64,000 bases of DNA, from positions 647,664,606-647,728,605 of the forward strand of contig CM062811.1 in the NCBI GenBank assembly GCA_031772625.1, written 5' to 3'. The notes below the pieces were generated by a model. It was not told the DNA's origin, did not search any database, and saw only the letters and a list, made by a program, of their open reading frames with translations. The position numbers and the translations under genes were made by a program. Origin of the DNA: Pinus tabuliformis. Taxonomy: Eukaryota; Streptophyta; Pinopsida; Pinales; Pinaceae. Of the stretch, positions 32,166-42,844 are shown piece after piece. Position 1 is the stretch's first letter. Every line of letters starts with the position of its first letter.

Positions 32166-34200
32166 CGGGGAAGCATTGTCACTAGCAACCAAATTTGTTC
32201 CTGGATTTGGAAACGGATCAGTCAATACTGCCAAGGTTTTTGAATTCTTGAAGAATTTTCTAAGCTCAGCTTTATAAGGACACTCTCGTGTCCAATGATC
32301 CTCATCACATATTAGGCATGGACTTTTTGGTTTCCTATCTCCAGAAGGGTTTGTAGAATATTTTTCAGAGGACGACTCCCCCTATTTTTTCTTCTTCCCT
32401 TTCTTTTTCTTCTTGCCTCCTGGTTGCTTGGTTTCTTTGCTTTGTCAGTCGATACAACATTTACTTCCGAGGCGAGAAGTTCTTCATTTGCATTTTGACC
32501 TGAAACCGTACGGACTTTCTTCAACTTAACCTTTACGGTTTTTGTGCTAGTCGTTCCTATCACGTCGTCCCCGGCATGAGAGTCTTTGTTTGATTTAGGA
32601 GATGGAGGAACGGAAAATTCCGATCTAGGCGCATCAGGGATTTTATCGTAGAGCGTGCCAGACTGAGTATAGATCAAGTCTAGATACTGCGCACGAGTAA
32701 TTACTTGCTCTTCAGTGACGACTCCTCCCTTTGCCACATCTTCCATAATAGAAGGTAACAATGACTTAATAAACCATTTGGCCAATAGCTGATCAGGAAC
32801 ATATGTTTTTACCATTCTACGATGACGTCGCCACTCATGAATATGATCAGATATGTGAGTGGCCATCGTTTGCTTGAAAGTGGTAAGAAGCTCTGTTCCC
32901 ATTTCGTACCTTATGGGTAATTGAAAATTGGTTAAAAAGGTTGTGGCTAGGGCGCTGAAGTTATCAAATGAAGCTCTAGGCAATTCGATATACCATTTTG
33001 CTGCCGGACCAGTTAACGTTTGCTGAAAAAGGCGAAGCTTGATCGAATCAGCATTTAGGGTGTTAGATGAACACCACAGGTGAAAGGTCATCACATGATT
33101 CGACGGGTCTTCACCTGGATTTCCATTAAATTTAGGAATATCTGACGGAAGTTTATGAGGAATCACTTGCCACCAAGGGGCGTAAGCGATTGGATCATTT
33201 GTTATCTGGTTTAGATCTGGTAACTCTAAAGTTGCCACGAAGGGCAACTGTTGATTCAGGTTCGACGAAGCATACCCAGGATAAGATGGGATTGCCTGAG
33301 CAGTGGGTCTTTGCATACCAGCATAGTGCACTTTATGCTGATAACTTTGATAAGGTTGATGGGCATAGCCATTATGAAATGTTGATGTTGACCGTTTTGA
33401 ATATATGGTTGCCCATTGCTTGCAAAGACTTGGTGCTTAGATCCTTGGTAAACTTGTTGGAATTGTGGTTGTTGATATTCCACCAGCCATGGTTGTGAGA
33501 CCATGTGTTGTTGCCCAATGCTGGCTGTTTGACCAAGATGAGGGGTAATGGTACCCGTTTGAGCCTGGGTCACTCCAATTAAGGAGCCACTGACCAATGA
33601 TTGTGGTGGCGTCGCAGGGACAAGGGGTTGTTGGATTGCGACCTGAGAGACTTGAGGTTGGCATACAATAGGTAACGCTTGTACTTGCGACACCGTCACA
33701 ATAGCCGGTGTAGTGGGGATATTTGACATAGGCAAACTTTGTTGCATTGAGTATACAACTCTTGGTTGTTGAGGCAGTATTGGCATCCAACCACTGGATG
33801 TAATTCCAGCATAACCTAAATTCTGTTGGGAACTCTCGTATGTTTGACCTCCTGGAGGAGACAATGAAAGGGCATATTGCCCCCCATATGGCGGTAATCT
33901 GGTGCTTAAGGGAATTATTTTCCTTTGAGGACCGAACTGCCCAAATTGACATTGCGAAGGATCAATTTGCTGAGACTCAACATAAGAGATTCCAGATATT
34001 ATTCCGGATGAACAAACGGGAATAGACCATACCGTCGAAATAGCCCCTGGATGGATCCCATCCAGTGATTGAGAGCTAGTTGCGACAGATGGTACGCCGG
34101 CGAACATTGTCGGAGTAGCAGCAGGAAGTTCTGCCGCTGCTGTGTCAGATGACACAGTCCTAGATGTTGACGGTTGTTCAGACATATCTAGTCTATCCAA
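32166..34200 (-). pseudogene. gag: Gag of element B (broken)
   Basis: It is homologous to A 659-2,620. The frame opens at MDRLDMSEQPS (34,200), covers the Gln/Pro-rich N-terminus, then shifts by one base near 33,380. The next frame (33,331-32,312) holds the gag core with WYIELPRA, the 12-residue segment deleted in A (about 32,930-32,965) and the Lys/Arg-rich region. A further one-base shift near 32,430 puts the zinc knuckle CLICDEDHWTREC (about 32,273-32,311) in another frame. The CX2CX3HX4C spacing is the same as in A, so the short spacing is a family trait and not a defect of one copy. Confidence 0.85.
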
Positions 34201-34248
34201 AAGGTTTCCTAGTGATTCTACAGGAACTTCTGATAACGGTAGACTAAT

Positions 34249-34734
34249 TTATGATGAAGAAGGATATAGAGTGACCCCTACTCCAAATTGTGATGGAGTA
34301 CTAGATGGTGGATCCTCCACAATCTCTTCTATAGCAATCAAACCAGGTGGAAGAGGTAGACCGTCAGGTCCGTAAAATATTTCCGGTGCTGAAGAAGGTA
34401 TAGATTCTGTAGCGATTGATGTTTGGGGAACAACACCTTCCAAATCAGCTATGGATGGAGCCGGTTCAGGTATAGAAGTGTTTACCCTCACACTAGGATC
34501 AGTTCTACTGTCCTCTTGTGGCTGCGGAACTTCTTCTGTAAAGGCAGGGGTACCAGAAATGTTTGGAGTAACTGGAGTCTCCGAGGGTGTCGGAACACTT
34601 GTTCCAACCTGACCAGGGGACTTTGAGCCGGTTAAATGAGTTCGCTTTGTCCATAATAGTTTTGATTCTGGGGACAAAGATGGTTGACTCGTAAGTCTTC
34701 GCGAACGATGGGGTTTCAATTGACTTTCTTCCAC
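34249..34734 (-). pseudogene. Leader ORF or N-terminal gag extension of element B
   Basis: A 161-residue open frame (MEESQLKPHRSRRLTSQPS..., Pro/Ser/Thr/Glu-rich, ending in TLYPSSS) sits just upstream of gag and may have been its N-terminus before a frame break at about 34,245. No domain is recognised. Element A lacks nearly all of it: about 480 bp are deleted between positions matching 34,250 and 34,780. It could be an independent small ORF, as Ogre-type elements carry an ORF1 upstream of gag. Confidence 0.5.
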
Positions 34735-34810
34735 AATTGCGGATTACTCGATCAACTAAAAATAAAGGGGAAAATGTTTCCGAATTAAATGAATTTTAGA
34801 CGCTTTGACA

Positions 34811-34940
34811 CAACTTGTTTTTTCAATTTTTAAGAGTCGAGAAAAAACAAAAGATGACTCTAGTCGCCTTCGATTTTTAATGAGCCTGAAGTGACGATTT
34901 CTCAGATGGACCTTTTCCTTTAAGGAGTCTGAAAAGGAAC
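34811..34940 (-). repeat. Leader hairpin cluster of element B
   Basis: Three stem-loops match A 395-530. TTGTTTTTTC/GAAAAAACAA (34,815-34,850) is a perfect 10-bp stem with GACTCTTAAAA in the loop. CTTC/GAAG (about 34,868-34,891) has GGCTCATTAAA in its loop. CCTTTTC/GAAAAGG (34,911-34,937) is a perfect 7-bp stem with GACTCCTTAAAG. Confidence 0.75.
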
Positions 34941-36070
34941 GGAAGAGACTGCTCTGGAAATCTAGACAGAGGGATTACCAAACCAATCACAAAATTGTAG
35001 AATACCTTTTACGGTACGGCAGTCAATCTTCTCGAATTCTGTGTTCAGTGCATTGCGATCGATAGGGCGGCAGACACAACTTCCTATGGATAAAGGATAT
35101 AGCCTATTGTGGTCTCCCAATATATACTTGATGGTACGTGGGAGCACAAGTCCGTACTGGCACTTGTCATCTCAAAGAGGAGGAATCACCCAACCGACAG
35201 TAAAAGCAACAGTTACCAGGCTTTACAACGCCGGAATACGTCTCTAGCCTAGACTTCTAGATGTTGTGCGTTAGGTTCCAAAGCGTTTTTAGGTTCATTA
35301 AATTTATTTTACAGTTGATCTTTCTTAAGAAATTTTCCTTTCAAGTTCACCGTGTGATGTAGATTTACAATTCCTAAAATGCAATCTAAGATGATAAACA
35401 ATCGTTTAATCTTCTTTTTGCAATGAAAATCCTAGCTACTAAAGAAAGAGAGATGATATTCTTTCAACTTTGAGCAGAGAGCACACACTAGATGCACTGT
35501 CCTAAATCAAACCAACAAGCAGTATAAATGAAAATGCACATGCATGTATTTGTTTTCAGCTTTCTTAATGTGTGAATGACAAGAAGAATGCTAAGTACAA
35601 ATCTGAATTATCTTTTCAAAGCGATAGTACTGACAAGTTTCTCTTCAAAAACGAAAGGAAGATAATGATGACACTTTACTATTTTGAATTGGAAACTGCT
35701 TTCGACACTTGAAAAACTACTAATTCAAATCAAATACAAGAGTAATTGTATAATCGACCATCAAGAACAATAGAATTCTTTTCTTTGACTGAAAACGACA
35801 CTTGCAACACTTTCAAATCAAAAGACGACAGTTTGACTATGCTACTACTTTGCAAAAGAGAACTGAAAATGGCGGAAAATACATAAAAGCATTCACATTT
35901 CTTTGCATAATGGAGGTGGAAAAATGGAAAGGAAGGGGGTTTCCATAGTGGTATAATGATCACAGACAGAAAAACTCTAGAATAGAGTTGAAAAGAGTGA
36001 AGAAAAACCAAAACCTGGAGGCAAAATTAGCCTTTTCTGATCATCACACCTGTAACACAGGGAAACAGGG
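34941..36070. other. Leader of element B without a gene
   Basis: Positions 34,941-35,340 match A 1-395 (inverted). The remainder, to the primer site, has no homologue in the window because A's leader is cut by the window edge. No convincing ORF is seen. Confidence 0.6.
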
Positions 36071-36108
36071 ATGCATCCCACCTACTGCACATGGGAGGTG
36101 CGATGCAT
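36071..36108. repeat. Leader palindrome (ATGCATCCCACCT / AGGTGCGATGCAT)
   Basis: The 13-bp arms have one mismatch around ACTGCACATGGG. The whole 38 bp is close to the reverse complement of the LTR palindrome at 19,183-19,220, so leader and LTR carry it in opposite orientation. Confidence 0.8.
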
Positions 36109-36457
36109 ACTGGTTTCCTTGAAGAGAGGGTGCGAAGGTACCAGGACGAGACTTTACTTGGCTCTTGGTCACATTTTGCAACTCAGTTCAGGGATTTAGG
36201 CCGAGCAAATGATGTAAAGTAAATAGAAATCACAGGGGCTAATCTAATGAGGTTACTAGAGCCACCACTAGGTAAATTAGAAGGTTTGCAAATCAATTGT
36301 TCAGTTTATAAACAAAACCCGGAGATAGACTGAAGCAACATTGATCTACTTTGCACTTGCATAGAAAATGCAGATCGAAGGCTAGCTGGCTTGACTTCAG
36401 GCTCCGTCTGTAAGTTTATAAAACAAACAAATATAGACAAACAAACCATCTATTCGC

Positions 36458-36475
36458 TCCCCAGCAAAGTCGCCA
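36458..36475 (-). promoter_or_regulatory. Primer-binding site of element B
   Basis: On the minus strand TGGCGACTTTGCTGGGGA follows the 5' LTR by 3 nt. This TGGCGACTC-type site is the kind found in Tat/Ogre elements (a tRNA-Arg primer has been proposed for Ogre; I have not verified the tRNA). Confidence 0.75.
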
Positions 36476-36478
36476 TTT

Positions 36479-37514
36479 ATTTATCGGGAAATCTAGTGTC
36501 CACTCGGATCTCCTAGTCCCACTAAGATTGGTAGTTATCTTAGAAACAAACAAACTAAAACCACTTTCGTTTCCCTTTATGAGAAGTAGATAAGAGTGGA
36601 ATGAAGGACACCAACCTCATTCTTGCGCTTAGTTCCTCACTTGATTCCTCTCCTTTCTGACATATCCTTGCCGCTTCTCCTTCGTTTACCCAGCTTCAAA
36701 GAGCACCTGCGGAATCAAAGAAGAAAAATACTATCGAAGAACAAAGATCTACAATCATAAACAATATAGGACCAGATATATATTGACCACACAAATTCAT
36801 ATATCATCAAACATACAAGAATGTGGAGGAAAACTTGAATAGCTTTATTAATATTCAAGAATAACAAAGAGGATTACAACCAATTTTTCTGACCCAGCTT
36901 CATCCTCCAGCATGAAAACCCTTCTTTCACCTCATGAAAAGCTTAGATCACCCAACTCTATGATATTCCAACAAGAAACCAACATCGCTTCCTTACAAGA
37001 TACAAAATTCCAGCCTCTGGATCTCTGGGATGAGGGATCCATATATAGATGATTGCAGGGGGGTGATTCAGCTTCTGGGATTCTGATTAGTGTCCTCTCT
37101 CTGATAGTTCTTGATTCCACTTGGAGATTGATGATCTCTTACTCATCCCTGGGTGAATTCAGAGAGGCAAGTGTCACAGGAGAAGTTTCTGGAAGATTCC
37201 ATGATCATCCACCTTGCAGACTGACTCTGCCATTTTTCCACTCTCTCCCATCGCATCCCATAGAAGGGCTTTTCAGTATGAATCGCACCTCCCATGTGCA
37301 TTAGGTGGGATGCATCGCACTTTAACCATGGATCAGGTGAGATGGTCCAGTTTTGACCAGTTCTGAGCAGTTTTTCATGGAGAACTTCTGGAAGATGATG
37401 TAATCAGCTGACCTTGTTCTTTTAGGGTATGGAACAATACTTTTAGGGACTTAGGAGCCCTTGGTTTATGGACATATTTGATTGGGGTTACAGTGCCCAA
37501 AAATGTCTATAACA
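36479..37514 (-). repeat. 5' LTR of element B (about 1,036 bp)
   Basis: It is a direct repeat of 18,385-19,419. Its outer end is CTATAACA at 37,514; the inner end reads ATTTATCGGG, so the expected terminal TG is mutated to AT on the + strand. A TATA-like ATCTATATATGG is at 37,039-37,050 and an AATAAA-type signal lies near 36,845, both on the minus strand. Confidence 0.9.
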
Positions 37515-37519
37515 CACCA
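37515..37519. repeat. Target-site duplication of element B, right copy (CACCA)
   Basis: It is identical to 18,380-18,384. Confidence 0.85.
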
Positions 37520-39835
37520 CAACATATCTCACCTCATATGCACAAAACACGCGTCTGAGAATGAGGTTTGCATGGATTTTACATGCAAGACCCTTAGTTT
37601 TGCAAAGGCAGTTGTATGACTCAAATGGAGTCACCCGCGTGGCCAAGAAAATTCAAACTTAATAGGTCATACAAGGGACCCATGTATAGCCTGTCTACCC
37701 TAAGACTACCAAAATGATAAAGAGTAAGGTACAAGCCCTTACCTGGATCTCCCTGCATGCATCCTTGGTGCTTTGGTTGACCACAATGACAAGAAATGCT
37801 CCAAAACCTCACTCTGACCTCTATAGCTCAGCAGTGAAAATGAAGTGATATTTGGCCCCCTTAGCCCTATCTATTGCCCTTTTCACCATTTTTTGGAGTC
37901 CATTATAGAAGCCTAGGACATCCATTGACAAAATCAGAAGAGATGCAAGGATCAGTACCACACCATCTTCATCATGGAACTCTCCATTCTGGTAAATGAC
38001 AAACTCCATTTTTGGGCCCGTCACACACTTAGAACTTCATGTCAGGTACTCTTCTAAGTTATTTAACTCATAGAATTCAATCAATCGCAAATTATATGTA
38101 TGTTTTAAACCAATTCTTTCACTTGGGGTATTGGTCGTATATATTGCAACTACATCACGTATGATCCGCTTCGATCAACACCCCAATAGGAAAACAATAG
38201 GTTAGGTATCATTCTCCAATTAGCATGATAAGCTTCCTCTCAAGCTTTGCATATCCTGACATCATTTCTCAAAGGTGCACCATAGGGTCCCTCATCTCAA
38301 CCATGTTTATCACCATCTTGCCTTTTCATATGATAAACATCCATGCCAGTCGATAGAACCCTCCCACTCATGGACTGCTTCATGTTTGTAGGCCTCTCTT
38401 CACTAAATATGAGCCATGACCACTTAGTATAGCCTGGGAACTAGTCCACTTACATGCCTTGAAGTTCAGCCTCATTATGCTACACTCATCACACATGCAC
38501 CCCATTTCCCGGGCCATCCTTGGTACTTTACGATGGATCAAGATGGATGCACCTCTGTGTCCTACATTTGGCCTATCATTCACCCATATTGCATAACCCA
38601 TATGTGTCACTTCATCTGCCTCACCAACCCAACACGGAGACCAACCAATGGGGCCCTCGCCCTCAGCAAAAAGCACCACACCTCCATATAGGTCACCATC
38701 ATTATGGGGCACCCGTCTCCATGGATGTACATCCAAATCACCCTCATATTCTTTTGGCAAGTGTACAAAGGTTTTTTTTTAGGAAAGAGACTCCCACCCA
38801 CATTTTTACTATTCATGTCTTTTACCTAGCGATAATTTCTAGTCACCCTTGGTTGGAGCTTGCACCTCAGCAACAATCATTTTCCATTTTCACACCATTC
38901 AGAACATACTCACACCCACCCTAGAAATCCTACCAACTCCAGGACCATCACCATTAGTAAACATGTTTTTTCTGTTGCCATTTACATAAAGTCTCTGACC
39001 TCAGGCCAGTTGTCCATATTCTCTTATATCATCAACTCTCACTATCATGCCTTATTTGAACCACATTATTATAGTATTTTTACATCTTTTATTGATTCCC
39101 TAACCCAACATGTCAGGCATTTAACGCTCCTTTCCTGTCAACTTCAACATTTGTATTCCAAGATAGGGGAAATACCTTGGATACTCCCCCCTTGTAGGGA
39201 TATCCTTGGATGGCACAATGGGAATCACTATTTCCCACTAATGTCATCATTCCCCTCGATATTCGACACCAACACAATATTTCATGTCAAGGTGGTGTCG
39301 CACTTAGCTACTATTGCAATTGTTTCATTTAGTCAAACACCCCCACATCACTAAGCACCTCATCCAATAGTGGTTCCACCATGATACGGGAGAGGTACCT
39401 AAAGTCGAAGACCCATGCATACTGCATCACCTCATTCAACAGTGCTTCACCTCTGTTATGCATGGGGGAACCAAATTCAATATATTTGACCAAGAAGCGC
39501 CCTTGAGGGCATCAACGGTTATCATCATCACCTATCAGCACATCAACCACCATAATGTTGAATGGACATGACCATTCTTTATCTGATTGTAATAATTAAA
39601 GATTAGTTGTCATAATGAGCATGGGACTCCCTACCATGTATAGACACATTTTTTCACTCTTTAGATTTTCACCAGAGCATGGTTACCATTTATACTTAGT
39701 CAATGGGTTTCTCTACTCATCTCCATAACAAGTTATCCTCTCTCTCGAAAAGTTGATCAAACTCTCCATCAGAAAAGAAAATGTGATGTATTTCGGCTAT
39801 ATGTTTTCTCCTAACCTCATACATCAGGGGGCAAC
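37520..39835 (+). mobile_element. Element C, right part: 3' region up to the polypurine tract
   Basis: This resumes the host element after B. It ends at a polypurine tract CAGGGGGCAAC (39,825-39,835) that abuts an LTR start. Minus-strand frames at 38,760-38,380 (GGVVLFAEGEGPIGWSPCW, GYAIWVNDRPNVG) and 38,024-37,821 look protein-like, as does a + strand frame at 38,860-39,354. I recognise none of them, and no second copy in this window tests them. They may be further accessory ORFs of C or chance frames. Confidence 0.55.
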
Positions 39836-40640
39836 TGTTAACACCATAAAATCGTACACATGTTGGCACAATCCAGAAGACACTAAAAGGTGTCCAGTAA
39901 AATGCACAAGTGAAGATTTTCCAGCTAAATACATCATGAAGTTTAAAGAATTAAATTTCTCCTAAGGTCCAAAGTTTATAAAGACATAAATAATTTATGT
40001 CGCGTGACTATATCTTCGATAAACGTGGGCATGTGGAATATCCTTCAAAAGTCGTGCAGCTGCAGAAATAGATGACTCGGTAATTCGAAACCACTCCATA
40101 CACTTGGGGTCGATCCTCTGACATGAAATTAGTCCAGTACACCTGAATTTGAGTGAATCTGAAGATATGTAGCCCTCAATGGAATCATCTTGTCCTACTC
40201 ATGTGTCATTATCATGCATGAACCAAGAGGGGGAAGATGGATTCAAAAAATTCTATATAAACAAGCCATGGGAGAGCCAAAATATGAGACATTATTATGC
40301 TGGCCAAATTTCTATCAAAGCAAACCACCATTCCATTATTTAAGCAAAAGAAGGCAAGAGCACTAGCATGTTAGCCATATTTCTTCTAAGCAATCCGTCA
40401 TCCTAGTGAGAAAAGAGGAATCCATTTGCAAAGAGATTGAGGAAGAGAAACCCCCTTACTGAGGATTTTTGAGCACCATAGCTGAAATAATTCTCTTCAA
40501 GTGTCTAATATTCATCTATTGTATTCAACCTCCACTACCAACAATCAATAAAAGGAATTTTTCCATTCTTTTGTTGACTTGTTTGCTCCATTGAGCATTT
40601 CTTGTGTTGTTACCTCTTTTTTTAGTTTATTTTTATGTAT
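39836..40640 (+). repeat. 3' LTR of element C (end approximate)
   Basis: It begins TGTTAACACCATAAAATC right after the polypurine tract. An AATAAA-type signal occurs at about 40,548. The 3' end is not certain; LINE-like coding sequence is visible from about 40,720, so the LTR should end before that. Confidence 0.6.
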
Positions 40641-40720
40641 GCATTGTTTCCACTTTTTGCAATGTTGTGTTTATTTAAGTCTATCCACTGACATCACCAA
40701 TTCTACCTGTGATCCTTTGC

Positions 40721-41880
40721 ATGGAACAATCAACTGCCAAGGAGGTGTCTTTTGGTACACCATTGAGACAAAAACACTACCACAATGGGCTTCAGGGGAA
40801 TTTTTTTCACCCATTGGTCTTTGGATTTTAATCCTACCATGGAAATCTCTTATGTGGTTTTCTAGATTAGATTGTCATATCTTCCCTTTTTTTCTATGGT
40901 GATGGTATATTTAAAGCCATAGGCGACAAATTGGGCCGCTACATTACTAGTTCCCAAGGAAAAGACAATAATTTCTTCAATGCTATAGTTTGTGTTGAAA
41001 TGGATTTTGAAAAAGGACTCCTTGAGGCGATTCATCTTGAGTAGGAGGGTTGGTCCCATATTCAATATTTGAATATGAGTAGGTTCCTTTTGAATGCATT
41101 TTTTTCCATGCATATGGGCACTTTGCAAAAATATGTCCAAAACCTTCAACATCTCAGTATCCTTGTATCCTTCCAGCTTCTTCTCAAAGTAATGATGAGC
41201 AAGGAGCATTCAAACTAGTTTCAAGGAAGCACAAGAATCATCCATTTAAGAGGCCTCATTCCAGCAGGCCTAAATGTCATCAGCATCCTCCCTCTAGTAA
41301 TATATATGAAGCTTTGATGTCCTTGGAGGGAAAATTCATAGTTGAAAACAACTAGATCCAGATCAAGTGCCCCTAAAGAACATTAGTTCACTTACTGAGG
41401 AAGATAATACTTCTAAGGGTACTTATATAAGCCCTGCTTTAGATAAAAATGAAGAAAATATCAATTCAGAAGAAGAGAAGGAGGTCAATATCTCCTCTTA
41501 TTCCCATTCCTATTCATATGTTCTAAAAAGAAATCAGCAATCTTCCCCTACATTAATAAGAAGTAGAAAATATTGAAGCAAGAAATCCCCAAAATCTAGT
41601 GGCCATAATTATTTAGCCTCCCATGGTTCTAGTGAGGGGCGAGTTTTTCATTACATATTAGAAATGTTTCATTTATGTACCATCTTATGTAAGCAATTTG
41701 TAAGAATCTACTCCCATTCTCAAGAAGAAATAGGCTCAAGTCTCAAAAGGTCTAGTATTGGATCCCCCCTTTCTTCTTTCATTGGAAGGAGGAAGGTCTT
41801 TTGCACTCATCTTCTTAAATTCATTGATTTTTCTAGTAGTAATCATTCTGATGTATTTCAAATACGTGTTCTAGCCATAA
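40721..41880 (+). pseudogene. LINE ORF1 relic (nucleic-acid-binding protein)
   Basis: Decayed + strand frames match the plant LINE ORF1 plan. WSLDFNPTMEISYV and FYGDGIFKAIGDKLGRYI (about 40,818-40,960) correspond to the DUF4283-type domain. AIVCVEMDFEKGLLEAIHLE follows (about 40,980-41,040). A zinc-knuckle relic, CIFFHAYGHFAKIC (about 41,092-41,133), has the second Cys changed to Phe. A Ser/Glu-rich tail, EEDNTSKGTYISP and onward, runs to about 41,570. Frames change several times and stops are frequent. No ORF2 (endonuclease or RT) follows. An opposite-strand ORF over 40,862-41,209 is a shadow. Confidence 0.65.
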
Positions 41881-41912
41881 TTTTTGCTTAATACACATTT
41901 CTCATTCTGGTT

Positions 41913-41916
<4 letters not shown>

Positions 41917-41957
<41 letters not shown>
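41917..41957. repeat. (TA)n microsatellite
   Basis: About 41 bp of nearly pure TA repeat. Confidence 0.95.
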
Positions 41958-41961
<4 letters not shown>

Positions 41962-42123
41962 TATTTAATTTATATAAAAAATAAAAACTTTAGAATTGAT
42001 ATAAATATTTTATTTTTAATTAATAATCATAACACTTACATATTTATGTGAAATTACTTTAAATTGCAAATTAAATTATTTACCTTTACTTTAAAATATG
42101 TGTACAACTACCATTGTCAGAGT

Positions 42124-42473
42124 TATACAAACCTAGATCCATTTTAACCCAGATCTATCAAGCATCGAGAGGGATCCAATCTCTCAAGGTGCAAACATAT
42201 CTTTTGAGTACAAAACTTTAAGAAAGGTTTGCCCCTCAAGAGATCTGATCCCTCTCAACGCTTAATAGATCTGGGTTAAGATGGATCTAGGCTGGTTATA
42301 CCAACCTATATCCATTTTAACCTAGATCTATCAATCACCGAGAGGGATCTAATATCTCAAGATGAAAACCTCTTTTTTGAGTGAAAAAATTGAGGAAATG
42401 TTTGCACCTCGAGATATTTGATCCATATCAACGCTTGATATATCTAGGTTAAGATGGATCTAGACTGGTTATA
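42124..42473. mobile_element. Two tandem foldback MITE-like copies
   Basis: Each copy (42,124-42,300 and 42,297-42,473) is a large imperfect inverted repeat. The left arm runs AACCTAGATCCATTTTAACC, AGATCTATCAA, GAGAGGGATC and so on; the right arm is its complement, ending TTAAGATGGATCTAGRCTGG and TTATA. Arms are about 70 bp with a short spacer. The copies share a TATA junction. Related right ends occur at about 43,252 and 45,163. Confidence 0.75.
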
Positions 42474-42477
42474 TAAT

Positions 42478-42798
42478 ACTATATAATATTTATATTTGTA
42501 TCTATGTGTCTCTTTCTTATTCCCTCTCTCTATCTCAACCCCCAAACATGCACACTCTCTCTCTCCATATATATCCCTCTCTCTGCCTCTCTCGCTTCCC
42601 TTCAACTCTCCTCTCTCCCTTGCTCTCTCTCCATCACTTCATTTTCACTCCTTCTCTCACTCTACCTTTCTCCCTCTATGTCATTCTTCTTCCTTCCCTT
42701 CCTCTCCCCCTCCAACTACATCTCTCTCTCCTTCTCTCTCTTAAGACTGCTTTCTCCCTTTCTATCCCACCTCCCTCTGTCTCTCCCCCCCATCTCTC

Positions 42799-42844
<46 letters not shown>

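Larger units (their letters stand above)
18385..37514 (-). mobile_element. Element B: near-complete Tat-like Ty3/gypsy retrotransposon with antisense gene, hosting a copia element
   Basis: This is a minus-strand element of 19.1 kb including the 4.2-kb copia insertion E, or about 14.9 kb without it. Reading on the minus strand the order is 5' LTR (37,514-36,479), primer site, leader, gag, protease, RT, degenerate RNase H, integrase, aRNH, opposite-strand gene, hairpin array, polypurine tract and 3' LTR (19,419-18,385). Flanking CACCA on both sides confirms the limits. By eye the two LTRs differ at very roughly 6-7 percent of the first 370 bp. All coding domains carry stops or frameshifts. Size, primer site, aRNH and antisense gene support the Tat/Ogre lineage. 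Confidence 0.9.

Noticed and set aside
1..37514. One giant inverted repeat or palindromic chromosome arm (A versus B)
   Set aside because: The two halves are separate insertions: B has its own CACCA duplication and A lies in the LTR of D. Their internal structures also differ.
40862..41209. 115-codon minus-strand ORF
   Set aside because: The + strand reading matches the LINE ORF1 plan including a zinc-knuckle relic, so the minus-strand frame is a shadow.
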